Below, one piece after another: positions 1-6,901 of a stretch of 19,623 nucleotides of DNA. How positions within the stretch are numbered: the stretch's first letter is position 1; every line of letters starts with the position of its first letter. The notes beneath the pieces were generated by a model that was not told the DNA's origin, did not search any database, and worked only from the letters and a program-made list of their open reading frames with translations. The stretch is from assembly GCA_900544025.1 (NCBI GenBank), contig UQTM01000060.1:1-19623 (forward strand). Reading direction: 5' to 3'. The position numbers and the translations under genes were made by a program. Source of the stretch: an uncultured Odoribacter sp. (GTDB taxonomy: Bacteria > Bacteroidota > Bacteroidia > Bacteroidales > Marinifilaceae).

Positions 1-2313
1 TTCCTTACTCTTCAGGCTTATACTCAGGATCGATATACGATTGCGGGGACGGTTCTGAATGAGGATAAGGAACCGATAGCATACGCCGCTGTTTATATCC
101 TCAATCAGCATAAAGGGATACCGTGCGATGAGCGGGGGCGTTTTTCATTTTCGTTTTTGCCGGCAGAAGCATGCAAAATACAAATCAGTGCTGTGGGGTA
201 TCGAACCGGAATTTGGAGTTTAAAAGCCGGGAATAACCTGCAACAGACTTTTATTTTAGCACAGAATAAGATTACCTTGGAAGAAGTTGTGGTAAGCGGT
301 AATAATGAAAAGCTGGTAAAAACCAAATCCACTCAAAATATTGTAAAAATCAGCAGGACTTATATCGAAGAGAATTTTTCCGGCAGTTTGATGCAGAGTT
401 TAGAGGGGATTCCGGGAGTGAAAGCCATGAGTATCGGATCGGGACAGTCGAAACCTGCGATCCGGGGGTTGGGATTTAACCGGATGGTGGTGGCGGAGAA
501 TGGAATAAAGCACGAAGGACAGCAGTGGGGAGAGGATCATGGGCTGGAAATAGATCAGTTTGCGATAGACAGGATTGAGATAATCAAGGGCCCCGGCTCT
601 TTGCTGTATGGCTCGGATGCAATCGGCGGTGTAATCAGCCTGCGTAATGATTATATTCCAATGAGGCCGGTCGAAGGACAATTTCGTTTTTTTGCCCGTA
701 GTAATAATGAGTCGGTGGGAGTTTCCGCCCGATTGGCCGGACGTACGGACAGATTTTATTATAAAGCGAATCTGACTTTGATCGATTATGCCGATTATAA
801 AGTGCCTGCCGATAGTATTCAATATTATTCATATTATATCAAATTAAAAAAACGCAGGTTGCGTAATACTGCCGGAAAGGAACAAAATGCCGGAATTACG
901 ATCGGTTATCTGGCGGATGGATTTCAATCGAACTTTCAGTTGTCGAACGTGTATGCCAAAAGCGGTTTTTTTGCGGATGCCCACGGTCTGGAAGTGCGCC
1001 TTTCAGAGATAGATTACGATAAATCCTTCCGGGATGTGGATTTGCCCTACCATTCGGTGAATCATTTCAAGATTGTGAATCATTCGGCATGGCAGTCCGG
1101 ACGAGTTCATTGGAAAGGAGATTTTTCTTACCAGAACAACCTTCGCAAAGAGTTTGCAGAGCCTGTGTCCCACGGTTATATGCCTGTCCCTCCTCATACG
1201 TTGGAGCGGAAATTCAACAAAAACACTTATACCGCTAATGTGGGATTGAAATATTTATGGGCCGAGAGACATGCTGTCGATGCCGGAATAAATTTCGAGT
1301 ATCAGCATAACCGGCGTGCCGGATGGGGTTTTATTATTCCCGATTTTGAAACGGCCTCGTTCGGCGGGTATCTTTTTGACCGTTATTATCTTTCGGAGCA
1401 TTTAATTTTAAATGCCGGGATACGTTTCGACCGGATCAGAACCCATATTCACCCTTATCGGGATTGGTATAAAACTCCTGCCGGGAATGCCGATACGGTA
1501 TATCGGGTTCGGTCTGCCGGTTTAAAGCGTACGTTTAACAGTTTTACATGGTCTGTGGGGATCGGTTATCATTCCGGTTCGTGGAATCTGAAAGCAAATG
1601 TCGGTAAAAGTTTTCGTGCTCCTATTTCTAAAGAATTGGGCTCGGACGGTGTAAATTACCATATCTTCCGGTATGAAAAAGGCGAGCCCGGTTTATCTCC
1701 GGAAGAATCGTATCAACTGGATGCCGGTATCGGCTGGAGTGGTGATTTTTTGAGCATACAGGTCGATCCTTATCTGAATTATTTTCCCAATTATATTTAT
1801 CTGAATCCGACGGCTTATTACGATGAAGGTTTACAAGTGTATTATTATACGCAGAGTAAAGTGTTCAGGTATGGCTTTGAAGCTGAATTGAATTGCAGGT
1901 TATCGCGGAATTTCGAATTTGATTTTCAGGGAGAGTATTTGTATGCGGAACAGTTGTCCGGGGATAAAAAGGGATATACCTTACCTTTCTCGCCTCCGTG
2001 GTCTGCCCGTGCCGGCTTAAAATATATGCCCCGGACCCGATGGTCGGGCCCGGACGGTATGATCTCGTTTACCTATAAGTTTGTCGGCGATCAGAATGAG
2101 ATCGTGCCTCCGGAGAGCAAAACGAAAGGATACCGAATTTTTGATATGTCGGTAGGGAGGTCTTTTGTGTGGAAGAACTGTAAGCTGAAAGTTCATCTGC
2201 AAGGACAAAATCTGTTGAATCGAAAATATTACGATCATACCGGTTATTACCGCCTGATCGATGTACCCGAACCGGGACGGAGTTTCTCTGTAATGGCCGG
2301 TTTTGATTTTTAA
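1..2313 (+). CDS. TonB-dependent outer-membrane receptor (5' partial)
   Basis: The frame is open from base 1 with no in-frame ATG, and the first residues (FLTLQAYTQD) look like the end of a signal peptide, so only a short stretch of the N-terminus is missing. A TTG near base 157 lies inside the first domain and is not the start. Domain order: a carboxypeptidase-regulatory-like beta-sandwich (about bases 37-270), a plug domain (about 285-650, with the typical EIIKGPGSLLYGSDAIGGV stretch), then a 22-strand-type barrel ending in the aromatic C-terminus GFDF. The protein would sit in the outer membrane and import a ligand using TonB/ExbBD energy. The plug carries a WGEDHGLEID segment (from base 526), a position where ZnuD-like zinc receptors also have an acidic/His segment. 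No SusD partner follows; two DUF4625 lipoproteins do. The ligand is not proven; a metal or metal complex is my inference. The receptor family assignment is very safe. Confidence 0.95.
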   Translation, partial: FLTLQAYTQDRYTIAGTVLNEDKEPIAYAAVYILNQHKGIPCDERGRFSFSFLPAEACKIQISAVGYRTGIWSLKAGNNLQQTFILAQNKITLEEVVVSGNNEKLVKTKSTQNIVKISRTYIEENFSGSLMQSLEGIPGVKAMSIGSGQSKPAIRGLGFNRMVVAENGIKHEGQQWGEDHGLEIDQFAIDRIEIIKGPGSLLYGSDAIGGVISLRNDYIPMRPVEGQFRFFARSNNESVGVSARLAGRTDRFYYKANLTLIDYADYKVPADSIQYYSYYIKLKKRRLRNTAGKEQNAGITIGYLADGFQSNFQLSNVYAKSGFFADAHGLEVRLSEIDYDKSFRDVDLPYHSVNHFKIVNHSAWQSGRVHWKGDFSYQNNLRKEFAEPVSHGYMPVPPHTLERKFNKNTYTANVGLKYLWAERHAVDAGINFEYQHNRRAGWGFIIPDFETASFGGYLFDRYYLSEHLILNAGIRFDRIRTHIHPYRDWYKTPAGNADTVYRVRSAGLKRTFNSFTWSVGIGYHSGSWNLKANVGKSFRAPISKELGSDGVNYHIFRYEKGEPGLSPEESYQLDAGIGWSGDFLSIQVDPYLNYFPNYIYLNPTAYYDEGLQVYYYTQSKVFRYGFEAELNCRLSRNFEFDFQGEYLYAEQLSGDKKGYTLPFSPPWSARAGLKYMPRTRWSGPDGMISFTYKFVGDQNEIVPPESKTKGYRIFDMSVGRSFVWKNCKLKVHLQGQNLLNRKYYDHTGYYRLIDVPEPGRSFSVMAGFDF

Positions 2314-2366
2314 TATGAAGTGAATTTATTAATAACCGGGAATTTTCTCTTAAACCTATTTTAATT

Positions 2367-2792
2367 ATGAATAAGCGATTCGTATGGAGTGTGGCACTTC
2401 TCCTTAATCTGTGCCTGTTGATATTCTCTTCTTGCCGTGACGAGGAAGACAGTCTTCCGGCAAAGCCGGTTGTAAACCTGACAGAAATAGGACGCGGAAA
2501 TAATAGAACCGGGGTTGCAGGGGCCGACCTGCATCTTGAAGGTCACATTTTTGCCGAAGGAATCATCCGGCGGATAGACATTGAAATTCATCTGGAAAGC
2601 GGTGGCAATTTCAAAATCGAAAAGTCTTATACGGAAGGAAAATATATAGAAGTGAAAAATGCAGACTTTCATGAGCATATCGGTATTCCGGCGGAAGCTC
2701 CCGCAGGGGATTATCATTTGCATTTCTCCGTTACAGACCGATCGGGGCAAACAACGACTACGGTGTCAGAATTGTCGGTTGTTACAGAATAA
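2367..2792 (+). CDS. DUF4625-like surface lipoprotein
   Basis: A 141-residue protein with a lipoprotein signal peptide: basic N-terminus (MNKR), hydrophobic core, and lipobox IFSSC with Cys23. The residues after the cysteine are RDEED, an acidic run like the lipoprotein export signals known to direct Bacteroidetes lipoproteins to the outer face of the outer membrane, so surface display is likely. The rest is a single predicted beta-sandwich with several His and Glu residues (for example EIHLE and FHEHIG) and ends in a VTDRSG segment. It resembles the next gene's product: both have IPA(E/D)...GDYH...VTD(R/K)(S/A)G near the C-terminus, so they are paralogues. It lies 53 bp after the receptor and is probably cotranscribed, which suggests an accessory ligand-binding role for that receptor. 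DUF4625 assignment is from recall of the family pattern; the function is unknown. Confidence 0.8.
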   Translation: MNKRFVWSVALLLNLCLLIFSSCRDEEDSLPAKPVVNLTEIGRGNNRTGVAGADLHLEGHIFAEGIIRRIDIEIHLESGGNFKIEKSYTEGKYIEVKNADFHEHIGIPAEAPAGDYHLHFSVTDRSGQTTTTVSELSVVTE

Positions 2793-2801
2793 TAATTAAC
2801 C

Positions 2802-2838
2802 GGGTATCGCTTTTAACGAGACGGAAAAAGCGATACCC
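2802..2838 (+). other. Perfect hairpin between the two DUF4625 genes
   Basis: The arm gggtatcgctttt (2802-2814) pairs perfectly with aaaagcgataccc (2826-2838), giving a 13-bp stem with an 11-nt loop. It fills the 61-bp gap between the two lipoprotein genes. No T-run directly follows on either strand, so it does not look like a simple full terminator. A partial terminator, RNA processing or stabilising structure that sets the relative amounts of the two lipoproteins is more likely, but that is inference. Confidence 0.6.
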
Positions 2839-2853
2839 TAAAAATAAATTTAT

Positions 2854-3345
2854 ATGATGAAAAAGAAACTTATACTTTGTTGCCTTATCGGCTTGCTTTT
2901 GCCGGGATGCGACGATCGGGACGACGATAGTAAAGATATGGAAAAACCGGACATAGATATGAGCGGTAGCGATGCCTCTCCCCAAAATTGCGTTGTCCTT
3001 TACCGGGGAGAGCATTTTTCATTCCGGGCGACATTTACCGACAATCAGGAACTGGGAAATTACAATATCGAAATCCACAATAATTTCGATCACCATTCGC
3101 ACAGTACCGATCATGTGGAATGTGACCAGGAACCCAAGAAAAGCCCTGTCAATGCTTTCGTATATAACCGGGATTTTTCTATCCCTTCCGGGAAAACGAG
3201 GTTTGAAGCCGACAATGAAATTGCAATCCCTGCAGATGTGGATACAGGCGATTATCATTTTATGGTGAGAGTTACCGATAAGGCCGGATGGCAGCAGTTA
3301 AGGGCTGTCAGCTTAAAGATTGCAGAGAAAACCGAGGGGCAATAG
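2854..3345 (+). CDS. DUF4625 lipoprotein with His-rich segment
   Basis: A 163-residue lipoprotein with signal peptide MMKKKLILCCLIGLLLPGC and lipidated Cys19. The following DDRDDD run is a strong acidic surface-export type signal. The mature part is a small beta-sandwich with EHFSFRATFTDN and a C-terminal GDYHFMVRVTDKAG, shared in outline with the upstream lipoprotein. Between them lies a striking cluster, His75, His80, His81, His83, His87 and Cys90 (bases 3076-3123), with interspersed Asp and Glu. This is what a zinc- or other transition-metal-binding surface loop looks like. It is the last gene of the receptor unit and is followed by a strong terminator. DUF4625 membership is likely; the metal-binding role is inferred from composition only. 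Start: ATG ATG at 2854 or 2857, both giving the same signal peptide. Confidence 0.82.
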   Translation: MMKKKLILCCLIGLLLPGCDDRDDDSKDMEKPDIDMSGSDASPQNCVVLYRGEHFSFRATFTDNQELGNYNIEIHNNFDHHSHSTDHVECDQEPKKSPVNAFVYNRDFSIPSGKTRFEADNEIAIPADVDTGDYHFMVRVTDKAGWQQLRAVSLKIAEKTEGQ

Positions 3346-3440
3346 AAGGTCTTCCGATTCGTATCCGGTTCAACGGTAGTTTGCCGGTTGCCGTCGGGAT
3401 CTATATAAACCTGATTTTAGGATGAAGAACGGCTTTTATT

Positions 3441-3481
3441 AAAATAGAGAAACCGCTCTAAAGGAGCGGTTTCTCTATTTT
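3441..3481. terminator. Bidirectional intrinsic terminator
   Basis: An 18-bp perfect stem: 3441-3458 (aaaatagagaaaccgctc) pairs with 3464-3481, with a 5-nt loop taaag. The GC-rich top and the A/T ends give a U-run on either strand. It sits between two convergent units, the lipoprotein gene ending at 3345 and the oxidoreductase operon ending at 3502, and can end transcription of both. Confidence 0.92.
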
Positions 3482-3501
3482 AGAAAGTTGAAAGAAAGCG
3501 T

Positions 3502-4059
3502 TTATGCTTCCTGTATGGTTTCAATTTTATCCATCCCGATTTGTACGGCTTGTATATTCATGGGAATAAGCTGGTGATGCCGGGTGGGAAGCGATTTTTT
3601 CAATCCTTTTTCGAGGTTATCTAATTTAATGATCGGTTTTATTTTTAGAAAACCACCTAAGATGATCATATTGAACGTTTTGGGGTTGCCGCTTTCTGCT
3701 GCCAGGCGGGCTCCTTCGATGCGATAGACATTAATGTCCTTCCGGGTGGGGGGATGGGTGATTCCGTTCGGATCGTAGAGAAGTGTCCCTCCCGGTTTTA
3801 CTAACGGTTCAAATTTATCCATGGATTGCTGATTGAGGATAATTGCCGAATCGAAACTGTTCAGGACAGGCGAGCTGATACGTTCGTCGCTGATGATCAC
3901 TGTGACGTTGGCTGTTCCTCCCCGCATTTCCGGACCGTAAGAAGGCATCCACGATACTTCTTTGTCTTGCATGATCCCGGAATAGGCTAATATTTTCCCC
4001 ATGGAAAGCACTCCCTGTCCTCCGAATCCCGCTATGATGATTTCTTCTGTCATACCCAT
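3502..4059 (-). CDS. 2-oxoacid:ferredoxin oxidoreductase, gamma subunit
   Basis: A 185-residue protein of the pyruvate/ketoisovalerate oxidoreductase gamma (catalytic-domain) family. It starts with the glycine-rich GFGGQG (residues 11-16) and has the family's SYGPEMRGGTA motif (40-50). It is one subunit of a four-subunit enzyme that oxidatively decarboxylates a 2-oxoacid to the acyl-CoA and reduces ferredoxin, or runs in reverse for reductive carboxylation. It is the last gene of the operon, 64 bp after the beta subunit, and faces the shared terminator. Two ATGs (4059 and 4053) are possible starts. The nearest named subunits are KorC/OorC; substrate (2-oxoglutarate or branched-chain oxoacid) cannot be told from this subunit. 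Confidence 0.92.
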   Translation of the reverse strand: MGMTEEIIIAGFGGQGVLSMGKILAYSGIMQDKEVSWMPSYGPEMRGGTANVTVIISDERISSPVLNSFDSAIILNQQSMDKFEPLVKPGGTLLYDPNGITHPPTRKDINVYRIEGARLAAESGNPKTFNMIILGGFLKIKPIIKLDNLEKGLKKSLPTRHHQLIPMNIQAVQIGMDKIETIQEA

Positions 4060-4123
4060 ATTATTTTTATATCGTTTGGAAAGTTGAGTTTTGCTGTGTT
4101 CGCTTATTCTTCAACTTTTACTA

Positions 4124-4888
4124 TTATACGTCTTTTAGGTCGCCGAGAGGATATTTGGGGAACATGTGTTCTTTCATCCACCGGTTTGCTTCGATTGGCG
4201 ACATTTTCCAGCCTGAGTTACAAGTGCTCACCACCTCGACGAAAGAAGTCCCTTTGTGGAGTCGGGTATTCTGAAATGCTTTTTTTATTGCATTTTTGGT
4301 TTTGCGGACAGCGGCCGGAGTTTCTGCACTTTGACGGGTGACATAGCAGGTTCCGTCCAGCTGGGCGATCAGTTCGGTTATTTTTAGCGGATAGCCGTTT
4401 AAGTGTACATCTCTTCCGTAAGGAGTGGTAGAAGTGACTTGCCCCAGCAGCGTGGTGGGCGCCATCTGTCCTCCCGTCATACCGTAGATTGCGTTGTTGA
4501 TGAAAATCACCACAATGTTTTCTCCCCGGTTACAGGCATGCATAATTTCAGCACATCCGATCGAGGCAAGGTCGCCGTCCCCCTGATAAGTAAATACATA
4601 TTTATCCGGATGTATCCGGCTGATGCCTGTGGCAACGGCCGGAGCACGTCCGTGGGCTGCTTCCGCCCAGTCGATGTCGATGTAGTTGTAAGCGAAAACG
4701 CTACAACCTACCGGAGACACGCCTATGGTCTTATCCTGAATGCCGAGTTCTTCTATCACTTCTGCGATGAGTTTGTGCACAACCCCGTGGGTACATCCCG
4801 GGCAATAGTGCATCACGGCATCGGTGAGAAGGCTGCTCTTTTTCAGAACAAGGTTTTCTTCTTTTATAATATCTTCTGTTGTAATCAT
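4124..4888 (-). CDS. 2-oxoacid:ferredoxin oxidoreductase, beta subunit (TPP-binding)
   Basis: A 254-residue subunit that binds thiamine pyrophosphate and Mg2+. The TPP signature is clear: GDGD at residues 103-106 and NNAIYG about 30 residues later (131-136). Near the N-terminus is YCPGCTHG (28-35), typical of the short beta subunits in the KOR/VOR group. Together with the alpha subunit it forms the active site where the 2-oxoacid is decarboxylated. Length fits the family. The gene lies 14 bp downstream of the alpha gene, so translation is probably coupled. Related named proteins are KorB/OorB; the exact substrate is open. Confidence 0.93.
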   Translation of the reverse strand: MITTEDIIKEENLVLKKSSLLTDAVMHYCPGCTHGVVHKLIAEVIEELGIQDKTIGVSPVGCSVFAYNYIDIDWAEAAHGRAPAVATGISRIHPDKYVFTYQGDGDLASIGCAEIMHACNRGENIVVIFINNAIYGMTGGQMAPTTLLGQVTSTTPYGRDVHLNGYPLKITELIAQLDGTCYVTRQSAETPAAVRKTKNAIKKAFQNTRLHKGTSFVEVVSTCNSGWKMSPIEANRWMKEHMFPKYPLGDLKDV

Positions 4889-4902
4889 ATTTTGATTTTA
4901 TT

Positions 4903-5988
4903 TTAATGGTCTGCCATGACAGAATTTTTCAGAGCTACGACGATTTCTTCCGGGGTGGGAATCACTCCTCCCATACGTCCGTAGTGCTCGACCTTTATTT
5001 TGCCATTGACTGCGAGGCGAACATCTTCCACCATTTGCCCTGCACTCATTTCTACGGTCAGAATCCCTTTTACCCGACTGCACATCTCAGCGATGGCTTT
5101 GGACGGGAACGGGAATAGGGTGATCGGCCGGAGCAAACCCACTTTGATGCCTTCCTGGCGTGCCAGTTCTATCGATTTTTGGCAGATACGGGCACTCGAA
5201 CCATAAGCGATGAAAATATAGTCTGCATCGTCGCAGGCAATTTTTTCAAAGCGCACTTCCTTTTCTTCCATTTCCCGGTATTTCTTCTGGAGTTTTAGGT
5301 TAAACTCTTCTTGCCGGTGTGCGTCCAGCTCCAGTGAAGTGCTTACATGCCGGGTACGGTTTCTTTTTCCGGTCAAAGCCCAGTCTCCCGATATTTTTTC
5401 TATTTCTTCTTCTGTCCAGCGGGGTTTCACCGGGGATAAGGTCACTTTTTCCATCATTTGCCCGATCACTCCGTCGGCAAGGATCATTGCCGGGTTCCGG
5501 TATTTAAAAGCCAGCTCGAAGCCTAAATTCACAAAATCGTTCATTTCCTGCACGGAGGCCGGGGCCAATACAATCAGGCGATAGTCGCCGTGACCGCCGC
5601 CTTTGGTGGCTTGAAAATAATCGCTTTGCGCGGGCTGTATCGTTCCCAGACCTGGGCCTCCGCGTACAACATCCACTACCAGGCAAGGCAATTCGGCCCC
5701 GGCCAGATAGGTAAGTCCTTCTTGCTTCAGGCTGATGCCCGGACTGGACGATGAAGTCATTACTTTTTTACCGCAAGAAGCTCCTCCATATACCATGTTG
5801 ATTGCGGCAATTTCGCTTTCTGCCTGCAATACGACCATCCCTGTTTCTTCCCAGGGTTTACGGAGCATAAGGGTTTCCATGATTTCGGACTGGGGTGTGA
5901 TCGGGTAGCCGAAATAGGCATCACATCCGCAACGGATCGCTGCTTCCGCGATCACTTCATTCCCTTTCATTAGTTTTACGTCTCCCAT
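4903..5988 (-). CDS. vorB: 2-oxoacid:ferredoxin oxidoreductase, alpha subunit (VorB-like)
   Basis: A 361-residue subunit with the N-terminal pyrimidine-binding domain signature YPITPQSE (residues 28-35) and the C-terminal domain stretch TVEMSAGQMVEDVR, both diagnostic of the ferredoxin-linked 2-oxoacid oxidoreductase alpha chain. Bacteroidales proteins of this length are usually annotated as 3-methyl-2-oxobutanoate dehydrogenase subunit VorB, that is, 2-ketoisovalerate:ferredoxin oxidoreductase, though the KOR (2-oxoglutarate) name is also used. The reaction converts a branched-chain or other 2-oxoacid plus CoA to acyl-CoA, CO2 and reduced ferredoxin in the cytoplasm. That would suit amino-acid fermentation or, in reverse, synthesis of amino acids from short fatty acids. 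It starts 9 bp after the ferredoxin gene. Symbol given by family resemblance; substrate unproven. Confidence 0.92.
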   Translation of the reverse strand: MGDVKLMKGNEVIAEAAIRCGCDAYFGYPITPQSEIMETLMLRKPWEETGMVVLQAESEIAAINMVYGGASCGKKVMTSSSSPGISLKQEGLTYLAGAELPCLVVDVVRGGPGLGTIQPAQSDYFQATKGGGHGDYRLIVLAPASVQEMNDFVNLGFELAFKYRNPAMILADGVIGQMMEKVTLSPVKPRWTEEEIEKISGDWALTGKRNRTRHVSTSLELDAHRQEEFNLKLQKKYREMEEKEVRFEKIACDDADYIFIAYGSSARICQKSIELARQEGIKVGLLRPITLFPFPSKAIAEMCSRVKGILTVEMSAGQMVEDVRLAVNGKIKVEHYGRMGGVIPTPEEIVVALKNSVMADH

Positions 5989-5997
5989 TTCTCTATA

Positions 5998-6225
5998 TTA
6001 TTCAATCATTTTTTTATAAACTGTGATTACGGAGTCCGGGCAAACCAGTCCGCAACTGGCACAGCCGATACAAGCCTCCGGTTTCTGCATCCAGGCGTAA
6101 TGGTAACCTTTACCGTTTACATCCGGATTTAGCTCTATCACATGGGTAGGGCATGCTGCGACACAAAGACCGCAACCTTTGCAATGTTCGGTATCGACAA
6201 CAATCGCTCCTCTGAATTTCGCCAT
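5998..6225 (-). CDS. 2-oxoacid oxidoreductase ferredoxin (delta) subunit, 2x[4Fe-4S]
   Basis: A 75-residue bacterial-type ferredoxin with two full cluster motifs: CKGCGLCVAACP (Cys15, 18, 21, 25) and CIGCASCGLVCP (Cys52, 55, 58, 62). It carries electrons from the TPP active site to free ferredoxin. It is the first gene of the four-gene operon, 9 bp before the alpha subunit, so this is the delta subunit (KorD/OorD type) and not a free ferredoxin. No exact Bacteroidetes promoter match was found directly upstream on this strand, although the AT-rich region contains several near-matches. Confidence 0.94.
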   Translation of the reverse strand: MAKFRGAIVVDTEHCKGCGLCVAACPTHVIELNPDVNGKGYHYAWMQKPEACIGCASCGLVCPDSVITVYKKMIE

Positions 6226-6358
6226 ACTTTAAAAAATTATAATTTATCAAAAATCGGTACTTTTTTATTACGCTTTGTAACTTGTACTCGCTATAAAATT
6301 ATGCTTTAAAATTAAACTCTCAAAAAATAGACTTGATATTTTTTATTTTACCCCCAAC

Positions 6359-6470
6359 TTTTCACATCCTTTGAAAATGTGAGCAAAATTTTTGCACATT
6401 CTTTCACAATTGTAGGGTAAGGTGTGAAATTTCAGTTGTTTAGAATTGCACACAATTGATTTTTGTGTGC
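6359..6470. promoter_or_regulatory. Cluster of TCACA/TGTGA dyads upstream of oxidoreductase operon
   Basis: Within about 110 bp are tcacat...atgtga (6362-6367 and 6377-6382), a ttgcacatt half-site (6392-6400), tttcaca...tgtgaaa (6402-6408 and 6423-6429), a perfect palindrome tgaaatttca (6425-6434), and the best dyad, gcacacaa-N7-ttgtgtgc (6448-6455 and 6463-6470). Such repeats in an AT-rich intergenic zone suggest multiple binding sites for a dimeric regulator. They begin 134 bp upstream of the ferredoxin start codon, so control of the oxidoreductase operon is the likely use. The regulator is unknown; resemblance to Crp/Fnr or Rex type half-sites is loose. Confidence 0.45.
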
Positions 6471-6663
6471 ATATTTACGTTGTTTTTGATTTTTGGGTAT
6501 TTTAACTTTTTTTGTATTTTTCGCCTCTTCCTGCAACTTGTTTTTGTTTGTTTTTTAGGGAAGGTGAAACCGTCGGAGATTGTAACCGGAATTTGAAGGC
6601 AGAAAATTTTTTCCTTTTATCCGGAATATATGCTGTCCGGTTACTGCCGGGATTATCGTAGTA

Positions 6664-6715
6664 TTTTGCCGGACGGACGATAGGGGTAAAATCTTTAAGC
6701 CGTCTGTCCGGAAAA
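6664..6715. other. GC-rich hairpin in non-coding DNA
   Basis: ccggacggacg (6669-6679) pairs with cgtctgtccgg (6701-6711) through 11 positions including one G-U pair, with a 21-nt loop. Flanking tttt and aaaa (6664-6667 and 6712-6715) extend it if one G is bulged. It lies more than 120 bp upstream of the permease promoter and 440 bp upstream of the oxidoreductase operon, so neither gene explains it. No T-run follows. It could be part of an unannotated small RNA or a leftover structure. Confidence 0.4.
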
Positions 6716-6843
6716 TGTGGGAATCGTAAGGTTTTATGCGGGTATGGAAAATGCCGAGGACAAGGTATCCGGGAGTGTCCCGGTAAATGAGTTTTTCAAA
6801 GAATGCGGGGGACGTAAAGATTTGTGAAACAAAATCCTTTGAT

Positions 6844-6875
6844 TTTGTCGAATTGAATGGAAAATAATACTTTTG
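6844..6875 (+). promoter_or_regulatory. Bacteroidetes-type promoter for the permease gene
   Basis: A -33 element TTTG (6844-6847) is followed by a 20-bp spacer and an exact -7 element TACTTTTG (6868-6875), which fits the known Bacteroidetes sigma-ABfr consensus TTTG-N19-21-TAnnTTTG. Transcription would begin near 6880, leaving a leader of only about 20 bases before the GTG start at 6902. Confidence 0.8.
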
Positions 6876-6901
6876 TGTAATGAATAAAAGCGACGAGATT
6901 T

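Larger units (their letters stand above)
6226..6901. other. 676-bp divergent intergenic region
   Basis: The only stretch above 300 bp without a gene. Bases 6226-6540 are extremely AT-rich and contain repeated CACA/TGTG half-sites (described separately). Bases 6541-6843 are closer to gene-like base composition but have no credible reading frame on either strand; they hold a GC-rich hairpin at 6664-6715. The last part (6844-6901) contains the promoter and short leader of the permease gene. I see no tRNA, no recognised riboswitch and no insertion sequence here. An unannotated small RNA or a decayed gene cannot be excluded. Confidence 0.6.

Noticed and set aside
157..159. TTG as a start for the TonB receptor
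   Set aside because: The frame stays open back to base 1 and already encodes the carboxypeptidase-like domain, so the gene begins before the window.
4403..4906. 167-residue frame on the plus strand
   Set aside because: It lies antisense inside the TPP-binding beta subunit gene and has no recognisable motif; it mirrors the real gene's codon pattern.
6557..6590. Cobalamin-riboswitch-like letters (ggtgaaaccgtcgg)
   Set aside because: Only a few positions match. The conserved B12-box and the rest of the fold are missing, and the next gene is not a cobalamin gene.
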